64,000 nucleotides of DNA from Vitrella brassicaformis (Eukaryota; Sar; Vitrellaceae). The stretch lies in the NCBI GenBank assembly GCA_001179505.1, contig CDMY01000366.1, positions 212,693-276,692 of the forward strand, written 5' to 3'. Positions 20,227 through 32,007 of this stretch are shown one piece after another (the first letter of the stretch is position 1; each line of letters opens with the position of its first letter). Under the pieces are notes generated by a model, which saw nothing but the letters and a program-made list of their open reading frames with translations, was not told where the DNA came from and ran no database searches. A program made the position numbers and the translations under genes.

Positions 20227-20272
20227 AATAGACCGGCCTATATCGACCGTGCTGCGTGCTGGCTTCTACACA

Positions 20273-20336
20273 TGCACCACCCTCGGATCTTCCTTCAGTG
20301 AGCTCTCTCATTGAAGGAAGAACCGGAGGTGGTGCA
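20273..20336. other. Strong intergenic hairpin with 25-nt arms
   Basis: Bases 20273-20297 are the near-perfect reverse complement of 20312-20336 (three mismatches). The inner TGAG/CTCA pairs extend the stem and leave a four-base CTCT loop. It lies 47 bp downstream of the phosphorylase stop, in a convergent gap, and is not built from simple repeats. It could be a small-RNA precursor or a 3' processing structure; neither is shown. Confidence 0.85.
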
Positions 20337-20904
20337 GAGGGAGTGGCCAGCATGCAACGGCGAGGAGGGAGACGAGCTGTGTATAGGGGTTGTGTCTCTG
20401 GTTGTGTCGCTGGAACCTAACGCACCGCACGTGTGCATCCGCTCCACGTGAAATGCGTAAGTAATGAAAGCTGACACGTGCCAGGTAGATCGACATGTAG
20501 GTGTGTGATACGATAGATTGTCCAAACGCACATACATACACACCGACACACGGAAGGGTACCAACGCAGAGAGAGCAAAGTGGACAACACACACTGTATG
20601 TCTTGTCCTCCTCGGGACAACGAATGCACATCGCCGAAGTGCTCACACGACAACCAATCCCCACCATCCCATACATGTCTCTCACAGCGGAAAAGTGCAA
20701 TGCCCCCTTTGTCTACTGATCCCCAGCTCCCCCCGTCTTGTCTCCTGCTGTCCGCTTGCGAGTGCCCTCCGCCATGGCGGCCTCTCTCGCGTTACGCTTC
20801 CTGTTGGCGCAGGGTTGCGCGTAATGCGAATTTCGCCGCGTCGACTCAAAGACGACCTGCGAGTGCGCAGCGCCAATTGGGAGGGTTTTCTGACGACAGA
20901 CACA
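20337..20904. other. Rest of the convergent gap, no gene seen
   Basis: 568 bases between the hairpin and the stop codon of the kinesin-like gene. Short open frames occur on both strands, with no family match or splice chain. No long repeat is visible. Confidence 0.55.
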
Positions 20905-23900
20905 TCAATCGATTGATGAGACGTGAGCACACCATGCATGATTGTGGGCATCTGTGTGGTTCCTTCCTACTTTGACGAGGCCTGCGTGCAGCCCGTACAC
21001 AGCAGAGTAGCCCTTGACGTCCTCAAGTGCGTTTATGGAGCTCCTGCCCCTCTGGATGCGCGCCGTCCTGGCGCCACTGCCCCTCCTCCCTCCCTTGTCG
21101 CCACCTGCATCGCCCGTCTGTCCCTCTTGATGTCTGCTGTCTCTCTTTTTACTGGAGTGTCTGTGTGTGGGCGGGGCGGATTTGCTGCTGGCCTGGTGTG
21201 CGGTGGGTGTCTGGAGGGGAGGGGGCCGCATGGGGCTGTATGCGGCTGTGGGGAGGGGCGGGAGGGTCTTGCGCCGACAAGACGAAGGCTGGCTTTCCTC
21301 TCTGTCTTGTGCTGGGGCGCTGGCTTGGGTGCACCTCCGCTGCTGAAGGTCGATGTCCACTCTGGTCCACCTTCTCTGGTCGTGCTTCTCGCTCAGACGT
21401 CGGCATTGCTCCTCTACCAGCCTGGCAAGCAAATAGTGAGCGAGAGACGTGTGACACGTTGGATTGGACAAGGCCAGCTCAGCTGGCGTTTGGTGGCTCT
21501 CTGACCTCTCTCTCTTCTCTTGAGCGTTCCTTTTGTCTTCTTCTTCCTGACGTCTCAGCTCCTCGCGCTCCATGTCTCTGTCAGTCAACATTTGGTGGGT
21601 GGCGCAAACATACATGGCTCGTCTCGTCGTTGAGTGTCTTCCCCTCTGCTCTTGATTGTGTGTCTCATCTCACCCACCGTTGGTCTTTGTGTGAATGGTA
21701 CTCTTCGATCTCCCTCTTGATCCGCTCGTGGTGTTTCCTCCGCCTGTCCTCCTTGTTGCGAAGGAAGTCCTGCCACTCCTCCTCCTTCTCCTGCTGTTCC
21801 TGCAGAGCCAGGATCTTCTCGGCTGCCTTCCTCGCCTTGTACTCCTCCAGCTGAGCAAGCTTCATCAGTTGCTGCATCCAAGAGAGAGGTAGGCCAGTGG
21901 CGCTGCCTGTTATGGCTGGTTGAATGAATCATGTCTGTCTCACCTTTTCCTCCTCTTTGGCTTGGCGCAGCTTTGCTTTGATGACCTGCTCGAGGCTGTT
22001 GAGTGCCAACAAGCACTGCATGCATAAAAGCAGCAAGCAAGGGAACCACTCGATAGGGAGTGAGTGACGGCATTCTTAAATGCCTTCGTTCTATTGTTTG
22101 TTACCTGAGGAGGCTCCTCCTTCGGCCCGATTCTGTGCACCTTGATCTTGCCGCTGCTCGACTGTACCAGCTCATACCTCCTGGGTAGCGCCTTGAGATA
22201 CCCGCCATCGAGCCGCTCATCCTGCCTCCCTCTGCCCCGGCCCCTCCTGGCCATTCTCTCCCTCACTTTGTTCCTCGGCGAAACTCGATCTTCAATGGCT
22301 CTTGCTGTCGTTGGCTGCTTGCCAACATCCTCCCACTGCCTCTCGAGGGTCTCTAGCGATCCCGTGATGTCCTTGGCAACGGCTGAGGGGCAAGCGGCGA
22401 GGGGGTGGCGGTGCTCGTCGGAGAGAGGCACTTCGGTGAGAAACGCCGATTGAGCCAGGGCGGCTGAGAAGGTCGGCTGGACTGCCTCGGTGCATATTGC
22501 CGGAGGCAGTCTCGCTTCGGGCTTGTCAGCGTACTCGACCAGCACCCTGCGAAGAGCGGAGCCAACGATGAGATCAGTGAGACATATTCATGCGAGAATC
22601 CGACACACCTTTCGTTGATTTCTTCATGCTCCGAGAAGGCGCATGGCCTCGGCAGAGTGCAGATTGCACATCGGGGAGGCCAGCGAAAGGGCATGTCCCG
22701 CTGGACCTTCTTGGCCATCCGACGAATCTCTGATGCAATGAATCAACCAACACACCAACTCCCATATTGATGCACACACTTGCAAAGTGGGTGTCTCCCT
22801 CACCTTCTCTTCTCGCTCGATCCAGCGATTGCCTCAACTCATCCAGACTCTACAAGGACGAACAAAACGTGGTTTTCGTCAATTCATTGGGGCTCCCTTG
22901 CCGTGTCTAATACCAGAGTGGAGAACTTCCGCACTGTCGTGCTTGGTGTCTGCCGCTCTGACTCTGTAACGGCAAGAGGAGCAGCGGGTGGCTGCTCACT
23001 TCTTTCCTCAGCCGTCACCGGAGCAGGACCGGCAGCGGCTGCGCTCTGCATCGACACTGCCAGTGGGGTTGGCTGTCCCTCTGCGAGGGTCGGAGTCAAC
23101 CGTGAGGGATGGACCAGTTCCTCCTCTTCTTGCTGAACAATCGACGGGGAATGCATCACATCTTTGTTGATAGGGGATGTCTTACGTCGTTGGCAGCTCC
23201 GATCGAGAGGCTTGAGGGTAGGCGTCGGTGATCGGAGGCCCTCTTGGCTTTTCCACTGGCGCTTCGACGAGCCGCTGCAAAGGGCATGTCTCGTACAAAC
23301 CAAAGGCGTGCCAACCTGATCGATGTTTACCGTGGAGGTGTTTGCTTCGCTTCTCCTCTTCCTGCGACCGCTGCACCTCAGTGTCAGTCGGTGACGGCTC
23401 GCGATGGCCCTCAAGAGGGATCGGCACAAAGCCCCGCCGACGGATGCGCTGAAGGCGCAGACGCAATCGCCTGAGGCAAGGAGCCGATCGAGACGCTTCC
23501 TTCAGGCGTCATGGCGTTGATGTCCTTAAGACTTACTTGAAGTCATCTCTGAGTCGTTCGTGCAGCTCCAGTGATGTGCCGCCCTTTCTCCTGAAGATGG
23601 ACGAGTCGATGAGGCTCATCCCAAGGGCGTCTCTCAGCCGATTGTTGCCATCTTCCAAAGCAGCCAGGTACGGCGCCAGACGCAACTCCCCAGCACTGAG
23701 AGAGAAAAAAGCAAAGCAGCCGCGTCTTTCTTTTGTCCAAATGTGAATCGTGCACTTGCGCTTACCGAGGGCTGCACGTGAGTGTGCGAAGCTGCTCTGC
23801 GAAGGTGAGAGCTTTCTGAGTGTCGTCCGCGCTTGCGCGTGCGGGGCTGAGAGTGATGATGCCGATCATCCGAGAAGTCCCTTCGAAAGATTCCTGAAGG

Positions 23901-25596
23901 ATTCGAGTCAAGTGGGAGTCCTCCATCTGCATCAATCAGAGACATGTCAAAGACATGTATAGACATACACGATGACGAATTGCTCCCTGTGTCTGAATGC
24001 CTACGTTCATGTGTACGTCTCTTCTCGATCCGGCAGCATGTGCAGCCACGCATCGCTCCAGGTGGGAGATGCCGTCGTTCAGGCGACTCAGCTCTTCGTG
24101 CGGAGAAGCACCAGCCTCACTGCATCCACATAAGACAGACACCCACACAGGTGTCTCTCATGAGCATTCCATCATTCAATTCTGTGTCTCGCTCACAGTG
24201 TGAGGTCCCATTCCTCCGACGTCCCGAGCATCACGAAGAGTATGCCGCCTCTGGTCACCTGCCAACGCCATCTCTCTTCACCAACATCGTCCACCACACG
24301 CGACTGCCGTGCCTTGTCGTTCTCGATCGACGTCGCCGAGTCCCGCCTGTCTGAGCCCCCTTGCGGTGAGGGCGTCCGCAGAGTGGCAAATTGGGGCGGC
24401 TGAGGTGAGGCGCTTCCCTGCTGCGAAGCACGCTCGCGCTCGACCAAGACCGACAGGTGGATGCATGTGTGGGAGCGGGCCGAGAGGATCTGCCGATCCC
24501 GATGCCGCTCGCGGCGATTCGAATCGCCTGATGCGGGCATATGGAAGCAGATGAGATTCCATTTTTCACTGCAAACCTCTGTTCCATATATTATTATTTC
24601 ACCTTGTTGGAGAAAGGAATAGGCGTCCTCTGCTTTCTCCACAACCCAGCTCGATAGCCCCACATATTTGCCTCCCACCAGATAGCTGCTCTGTGACTGG
24701 CTGCCGGTGTTGCCGCCGCCACTGGCCTGCTGCGTGATGAAGGTCCCTTCCTCTGCCTCTTGAAATGGTGCAATAGGCTGGCAAGGGGGCGAAGAGGGCA
24801 CCTGTAAGAGGTCGGTCACCGTCTCGTTGTATATCTCAAAATACGACAAGGAGAGGGTCGCCTTGAAGGAGGAGGGAGACGCAGATGCAGATGACTTGAT
24901 CAGGTCCAGCAGAGCCCTGAAAAGCGCAAGACGCACGCCATTTCCTTCCTTCAACATTTTGATTGCATGCTTGTGCGCCCCCCCTCGCGGGATGCTGACC
25001 TGATAGTGCGAAAGACAAGCCCCTCGCTGTCCTTGGCAGCCCCGCCACCACTGGCAGTGTTGGGCGGCAGCAACGACGCACCCATGCTCAATCGCAGAGG
25101 CCCTTGGCCCCTCGGCGACGCACGAAAGGTGTCAGCAAGGGGCGAGGGGCTGCGTGAGGGGATGTGGGAGGACTCGTTGAGCAATTGCTTCTCGGACGAG
25201 GCGTCTCCCACTGACGTGCCGAAGAGTGTGTGTGACTTGCCGCTGCCTGACTGGCCGTAGATGACGACACTGTGTGAGAAGCCGTTGAGCGTGGGCTCGA
25301 GGCAGTCCCGCACACACATGAAGACCTCCGCATGGTTCGCACGAGGCCCAATCACGCCGTCGACCACATAGCTGAACACAACATACAAAGCTGTGAACGT
25401 ACTCGGGGGGACCCTTGTCTGTTCACTCACTCTGGCATACGTACCGCTGTTTGTTGGCACCTTTGAGGAGGCAAATCTCGGCAGGTCCTGTGACTTCCAC
25501 AGCGAGGGAGGCTGACAGGCCCCCGTCCTCCAGTTCGTCCTCTCGCAACGGTCGAAGCCGCACATACGAACGTGCACGCGACCGAGGGTCATCCAT
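20905..25596 (-). CDS. Divergent kinesin-like protein with long coiled-coil tail
   Basis: Kinesin motor at the N-terminus. The start is ATG 25596 (MDDPRSRARSYVRLRPLRED, with the kinesin VRxRP strand). The P-loop GQSGSGKSHTLFG is intact. Switch I is altered (ILSARSH for NxSSRSH), and switch II reads GGILFVMLGTSE where DLAGSE is usual, losing the Asp and Gly of DxxG. Helix alpha-4 to alpha-6 elements follow (HLTRILQESFEGTSRMIGII, ALTFAEQLRTL). About ten further exons give Pro/Ser-rich and charged coiled-coil sequence (LEEYKARKAAEKILALQEQQ; EREELRRQEEEDKRNAQEKR) to the stop at 20905. Low-complexity inserts sit inside the motor. ATP hydrolysis may be lost. It could in principle be two genes, but no second start or promoter is evident. 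Confidence 0.8.
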
Positions 25597-25733
25597 CCTT
25601 CACAAGGAAGGCGTGTGTGTGGGGTTGTTGGAGGGCTCGAGTGACGAGTTGCAATGGGGCTATCGCGATCGTCCTCCCACATGAGCTCGCAGTAAGAGTC
25701 CTCTTCCTTTCGTAGAGGCGGAACAGAAGAGAG
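25597..25733. promoter_or_regulatory. Putative bidirectional promoter, kinesin/unknown protein
   Basis: 137 bases between two start codons facing away from each other. No core motif was recognised. Confidence 0.45.
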
Positions 25734-27302
25734 ATGTCTGGCGCCAGCAGCGGAGGGCACAATGTGTACACCAACCGGGCGTATGGCTGTAAAAACCTCT
25801 TCGTGGTATGCGATGACGCAGATGACGAGCACACGATTGGGGGATTGGTTCGCTATGTTGCCCTGCAGGAGATTGCGGTTGTGGAGCCTGGAAGAGCGCT
25901 GCGCCCGCTGCCGTATCTCCAGCCCGCCCATGAGGTCGATTACGTGATGGCGGAGCCTGGGAAGGCCTATCAGGTGCCGTGGTGGTGGCGGTGTGGTGGC
26001 GATGGTGTGCCTCGTGAATGTGTGGCCTGCCTGTACTTGTAGGTGACTGTGCGGAACAACCGCGCGTATCCCGTGGAGGCAGAGCTGTTCATAGATGGCC
26101 AAAAGGTTGCAAGGAAGCCAACCGACTTGCGACTTTAGCGTCACCCTCATCTGCCTCTGCTTGATGGCTTGCAGATCAAGTGGCTGGCACTACAGGAGGG
26201 CACTTCCCAGACGGTCTCCACCGTGCCAGTGTCGGTGGACTCGTCATCAGATACCAATGCCTATCGCGTGCAGCACAAACAACTGGTGGGTGGGTGAGGG
26301 GGGAGAGGGGGAGGGAGCGTCTGTGCAGGTGCTGGCTGCGATTCGTGTGCTCTGCCTTCGCTCTGTGTGCTCTGTGTGCGTTTGTTACATCAGACGTTTT
26401 GCAAGCCGGACACCATTGACGCTGCTGCTTCCCAGTTCAATCCTGCGTAAGGAGGCGTGCAAGTTCTCCCCGACCGACATCCCTCTGCTATGCTACATGC
26501 TGCTCGTGAGTGAGTGAGTGTTTTTTTTGCGGTCGGTCTGCGTATCAGGTGGCTGGAGGCACAGAGGGTCATCACGGTGCCGTTCTGGAAGACGCGCATC
26601 GAGACCAAGACCAACACAGAGCATTTTGGCGAGCAGTGCGAGGCGCGCCTGCCGGAGACCGTCCAGCTATTCGACAAGGTACTCTTCCCTACAGCCATTA
26701 TGCCCACATGCACGACCACAGACGCCCTCCCTCACTGCAAACGTCTATGTGTGGCGTGGCATGCAGGCGTCGGAGAAGGTGCCCGAGAGTGCCAAGAAGA
26801 CCCACTCGGCGGTCACCGAGACGGGCGCCAATGCGGAGCTGGAGATTCTGCCCAAGTTCCAGAACAAGCGCGGCACTGTGGACGTTTGGCACAAGACCAA
26901 AAAGATCGGTAACTAAGGGCTGTCGGTCGCTGCCTTTGGCGGCGATTTGTGTATACATAGCACACGACACGCGTGTGTGTGTGGCTGTGCTGTGCCAGGG
27001 GCCCGCAAGATCCATCTGGTAGACCAGCTGTCGTACGAGCAGAACCGCAAGGGCGTGATGAATGCACTCAAGATAGATGCAGCCGGCCGCACCGAGGACG
27101 GTAGGTACCGTCACACACACAGCCAACACACACACACACATCCATGTGTGTTGGTGCGCTACAGGGTTGCGTGTCAAGGTGGAGCGCAAGCGTGAGGTCA
27201 GGGCTGCCGTGCCCCCATCGATGGCCAGTGCGGCGCCCCTGGACCTCACGGATGAGGACGACCCTGCCGTCGAAGCACTCACCACCAAACCCCATGTGTG
27301 TG

Positions 27303-27336
<34 letters not shown>

Positions 27337-27679
27337 CACACCATAACACGACCCTGGGAAACCACCACCTCCTCCTCCTGCTGCTGCTGCTGTGGTGGTG
27401 TATGGTTGGTCGATCAGGTGATTCGTGAGTTGTACGAGGAGCACCGGCGCATCCAGCACAACCGTGATGATGACGAGGACGAAGACCTGGACAGTAATGA
27501 CGACGAGGCCCGCGAGGGGATCGACTCGGACTTCGCACTATTCGTCCAACAGGTACGTACATCTAACCGACCCGACACACAGGGCAATTGTGTGTGTGTT
27601 GGTGTCTGTCTGTGTTCAGCGGAAGCGCCAGCGGACGGGGGAGAGTGCGGGTGCAGCAGCTGCTGCTGGCAGCTCTTGA
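25734..27679 (+). CDS. Unknown acidic protein, probably nuclear
   Basis: About ten exons join in frame from ATG 25734 to the stop at 27677. The first exon (25734-25973) encodes a compact beta-rich start (HNVYTNRAYGCKNLFVVCDD). The second and third give VTVRNNRAYPVEAELFIDGQ and IKWLALQEGTSQTV, a pattern like a beta-sandwich strand pair. Later exons encode WLEAQRVITVPFWKTRIETK and an extended charged region. The C-terminus is highly acidic (RDDDEDEDLDSNDDEAREG) and ends with a basic cluster (RKRQR) that may be a nuclear signal, then a poly-Ala tail. I do not recognise the family and assign no function. Introns carry CA and GA repeats (for example GA repeats at 27302-27331). Confidence 0.75.
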
Positions 27680-28471
27680 GGCGTACGGATGAGACGGCCT
27701 CTCACATGTATACAATGGTGAGAGACCGTCCGGTGTTTTTTTTTCCCGCCGATGATACACACACATGTATCGGCTGTAGATTGACGTCATGTGATTGGGT
27801 GATGTGGGATTATGGATAGTTTTGTTCCCGCCCGTTGCGTTGATGGATGTGATGTGATGTGATGTGGGGTGTGGTCTCCGTGTTGGGTCGTATGCATGCC
27901 GTCGACGTCTGGCTTGCCGCGGAATTGCTGTGTGTTGTGTGTGGCGGCGTGGCTGCCCTGCTGTTTGATGCTGTGCTTGCGCTGCTTCGATGTATCTTTC
28001 GGATGGTGCGGTTTGCCGTGTGTGTGACTCTGTTGCCAGCCTCGCTGCCAATAATCTTATATTGCCCGGAGAGCAGCAGGCGGGTCACTCAAACTCACTG
28101 ATTCGTGTGTGGCGGAGACCATGCGAGCACCGCCAGGGGGACACGGCAATTCTGGCGACATCACATGCATGCATATATGGCGAAACGCATCGCGGTTCAT
28201 GAGCACAGGAAGATGTTGAAGCTGAGTAAGGCAGGCGGGGTCACAAACGCACGCACAGCACCTCTGTCGATATCACATATGCCACGCACATGGGAGACAA
28301 TGACTCTGCGATAGCCATTGAGCTCAACCCAGCACCGTGAACCCCAGCAAGAGAGCAGTGCAGAAGAGAGCAGAAGAAAGAGACAAGGCAGCGTAGCATC
28401 ATTGCGCACACCGAAAAAGTAGGGCAGCAAAAGAAATCAGGGCAGATCAGACAGAGGTGTGATCGATGAAG
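27680..28471. other. Convergent intergenic region, no gene seen
   Basis: 792 bases between the unknown gene and the CFAP47-like gene. A short GATGT repeat is at about 27848-27866. No frame has family support and no RNA gene was recognised. Confidence 0.6.
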
Positions 28472-31400
28472 TCAGCGATCTCTCCTGAAATCGGCTGCGG
28501 CGGCGGCCTTCTTCATGTTTGCTCTGATGAAATTGGTGGCCCTGCCCTTGTTCTCGGCCTTGCGGAGTTCCTTGGCCACTGCTGGATCCAACTTGTTGTC
28601 GAGTCTTGATGATGTGATCTCCGGGGCGTTGTAGTGCGGGTGGGTGCCCCTCACCAAGTAAGACCAGTACGTGTCCTCAGTCTGAACGAGGCGACACAGC
28701 ATGACCAACACCCAACAAGAACTTGTGTCTCGCGGAAGTGCATTTGCTCACCTGAATGACGAGCTTGGCAGTGACGGTTTTGCCATATTCTGTCGGCCTG
28801 TACGAGACGATAAACATGGTGCCCGAAGAGCCGGCCGGGTCGAGGGTGCCCGAGGTGGGCGTCACAATGAAGTCATCGGACGGAGACTCCGGCGCAAAGA
28901 ATGCCTGAACGACCACATGGACAGCGGGCGTGGGGTGTAGTGCCTTGAGCATCTTTACCTCAAATTGAGAGTATGTCGGTGCGATATTGGTGAGTCTGAA
29001 TGCCACAGCCGTCTGCTGGTTGATGGGCGACTCGATGGAGATCGTGTCATCGGGATCTGGCACACTAGCATACAGCCGCAGCTGGAAACGCCACCTAAGA
29101 GACAGACAGCAGCAGGCTGGCTGGCCATCACACAATCTTCTCCTTCTCTCCCTCCCCCCCCTCCCCCCTCTCTCTCCCTATTATCCACCTACCTGCCCCC
29201 CGAGCTCCGTTTAATGATGAGCGTGCAGTTGGCTGTGAAGGGCCGCATGGGTGCGAACTTGACCAGCATGACAGCTGACTGGTCGGCCTCGGTGATGAGA
29301 GTGTCTTTGAAGTCAAGGGCAAAGGTCCGATCGACCATCTCCTTCACGTCGGGAGGCACCTCCAGCTCGTACTCAAGAGGCTCCTGCAGACAGCGGAGAG
29401 ATTACCACACGCCTCGCACGCACGGCGTGAATGCGTGTTGTGCTCTGTTCATCGCACTCTGGATGGCTGCACGCCCACGAGGCTGAAGCTGTACTCTGTG
29501 TCGAGTGGTTGCCGCGCCCTGGTGCTGAAGGGGTGCAGCTGAGGATCGATGGGCGCCTCCACCAAACCCTTCAGCCTACACCAACAAACAGAGATACAGA
29601 CAGACAGGCAGTCGGGTGTGTGTGCAGGCATTGCATTCACGACATCAATGTCTCTTTCTGGCCTGAATATCCACTGGAGTCCCTGTTGGGCGGGGTCGTC
29701 AGCTCTGACAACAATCTCGGCCACGTGCTCACGCATGCTCGCGGGGGAGAACACAAAGGGGATCGGCACCGAAGCCAAGGGAGCCACATGCAGGCGCGTC
29801 TTCTTAAGCAGCAGGGTGAAGTCCTGCGCGCCGCTGGCCTGCTGCTCCCTGGTGCTGTCTTTACCACTTCCCTTGGGCTTGGCCTCGACCACCAGAAAGA
29901 CCATGACAGAGAGGGCCTTCATGAAGGGGTTCTTGAAGTGCACCGTCGACGACACCGCTCGTCCAACTGTCGTGACGACAGACACCTCCTTTGGTCGGCG
30001 GGGGAGGAGGCCCTTGCCTGTCAAGTTGTAGACCCACTCGCCGGCCAGGGGATGATCCAGCGTAATTGTGCCCTCCTGATGGAACAGAGACACTGCACTG
30101 GTGGCCACCATGCGGGTGTCTCGATTTGAGTGTGTGGTTGGGTTACTTACTTCGACGTGGTCGATCGTCGTGGGGGAGTACTCCAGCGTGATGTCTGCGG
30201 TGTCGAATGGGGGCAGCAGCAGGCGGGGCGTCGACACGCGGAAGTTGGAGGGATTGCTCGACCTTCACACACATAACCCAAAACACATGTACACACGCCT
30301 GTCGTGACTGACTGACTGACCTTGGTATGAGGGCGACATCGTATCCAAGTGGGTTCTCGATAGTCACTGTGTGCTGCTTGGTGGTGCCGACCTCACACTC
30401 CATCAAAGGGATCTCTGTGGGAGGGGCAGGGTCGGCCGTCAGCTCCAAGTCATACCAAAACTCACCCAGCTTCTCACTCAGCAGCGACTGGTGGAAGGAT
30501 GTGATGTGAATACGTCATGTGTGTGGGCGTATTCTGTCCGTGTGTGGTTTTGCGTCTGTCGCCTTACTGCTGATCCCCTGTATTGCCCTGGTACGAGGGG
30601 GGCGTATATGAGCTGGTAGGTGGCGGCTTCACGTGGCGCGAGGACGAACTCGCTCTCGCCCAGCAGCCCGTCGCCGATGAGACTAACCTCCAGCGTGACA
30701 ATGTCATCCAGAGGATTCGTCATTTGCAGGCTCACACACACAGCCTAAAGCGTTGCCAAGATACGATACGAGAATCCCACAAAAAAGTCGTTCGAGCATT
30801 TGCAGCATACAAACCTCTCTGACAACACACTGGAGCTTCAGTGTGGCCTGTGGTTTGGGCGGCGATGCGTTGATCTGCAACGTGTACCACTGGTATCGCT
30901 CGCTGTCCTGTTGTTTGAACACCACACTGCCCGTCGTCGACCCGGACAGGATGGGCAGCACGCTTAGCGGGTAGGCGCCCTTGCCGAAAGCTGGGAGGGA
31001 GAAGGAGGGCGGCCCGGATATGTTGAGGAGGTCCGACTCGACGTCATAGGTGAGAGGGCTGGATGTTGGGTTTGTGACCTCGATGCTGACGTCGGTCTTC
31101 TCGCGGGCCTGGCACTGGACGACCACATGGTCTTCTGCCAGCGGCTGCAGTGCACACATTCAGCCAGCGTACAATAGAAGAAAGAGCCGACATGCGTGTG
31201 TGCAAATATCGGTCCGGTGGTGTGAGTGTGTGTGCGTGTGACCTCGTCAGCGGTTCCAATGAGGTCGTATTCGTAAGTCTCGTTGGTGGATGTGTTGTAT
31301 ATGTCGAGGTGGCCGTGCACCTCGCACACCCAGTCCGGGTTGAAGGTCAGGGGGTACACAGTGGTGGTCTTCTGCTCCCCGATCTTCTTCTTCGCAACCA

Positions 31401-31971
31401 ACGACGACGGGCCATCTGTAAAGGTGGATTGGATGAGTACAACCAACACGCATATAGTATACACATCATATATATGTTGTGATTGAAGTGGGGCTGGGCT
31501 AGTGTGCGCAGCGCACAGACCGAATACGGGGGCTTGAAGTGCACTGCCGTCTGCCTTCTTCTGCGGCGCGAATGTCGCCCGGAGGAACCAATCGGTGTCG
31601 GTCGGGTTCACAAACGGAAGCTCCTGCCAGCCAAAGAAAGGGAAAGAAATGTGTGTATTCTCGTTTGAGTCTGGCTCCGCCCGTCGTTCTGTCTGGACAG
31701 CCTACCTACCTGCGTGATGCTCTTCCTGGCGGTGGTGTTAAATGTGAGAGTGCAATGGGTGTTCGGTGCGGTCGCGGTGCCCTCGATGGCGTACACACGG
31801 ACGTCATAGGCGGAGGTGAGGGTGATGGTGGCAGGATACATGCCCGCCTCCTTCGGCGCAAACTCGATGGGAAGCTTCGCCGACCCGCCGCCATCAGCAC
31901 TGTCGAGGTTAATACGCGTGCCTCTGAGGGATGGCGCAGGACATGGACATGCAGCGCAGGCGTGTGTGTCT

Positions 31972-32007
<36 letters not shown>

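Noticed and set aside
20905-23500. Kinesin tail as an independent gene
   Set aside because: No promoter-like gap or good start; exons stay on one strand with short introns continuous with the motor exons.
24505-24535. tRNA B-box-like sequence GATTCGAATCGCC
   Set aside because: It is coding sequence of the kinesin (GDSNRRERH) and no cloverleaf can be drawn around it.
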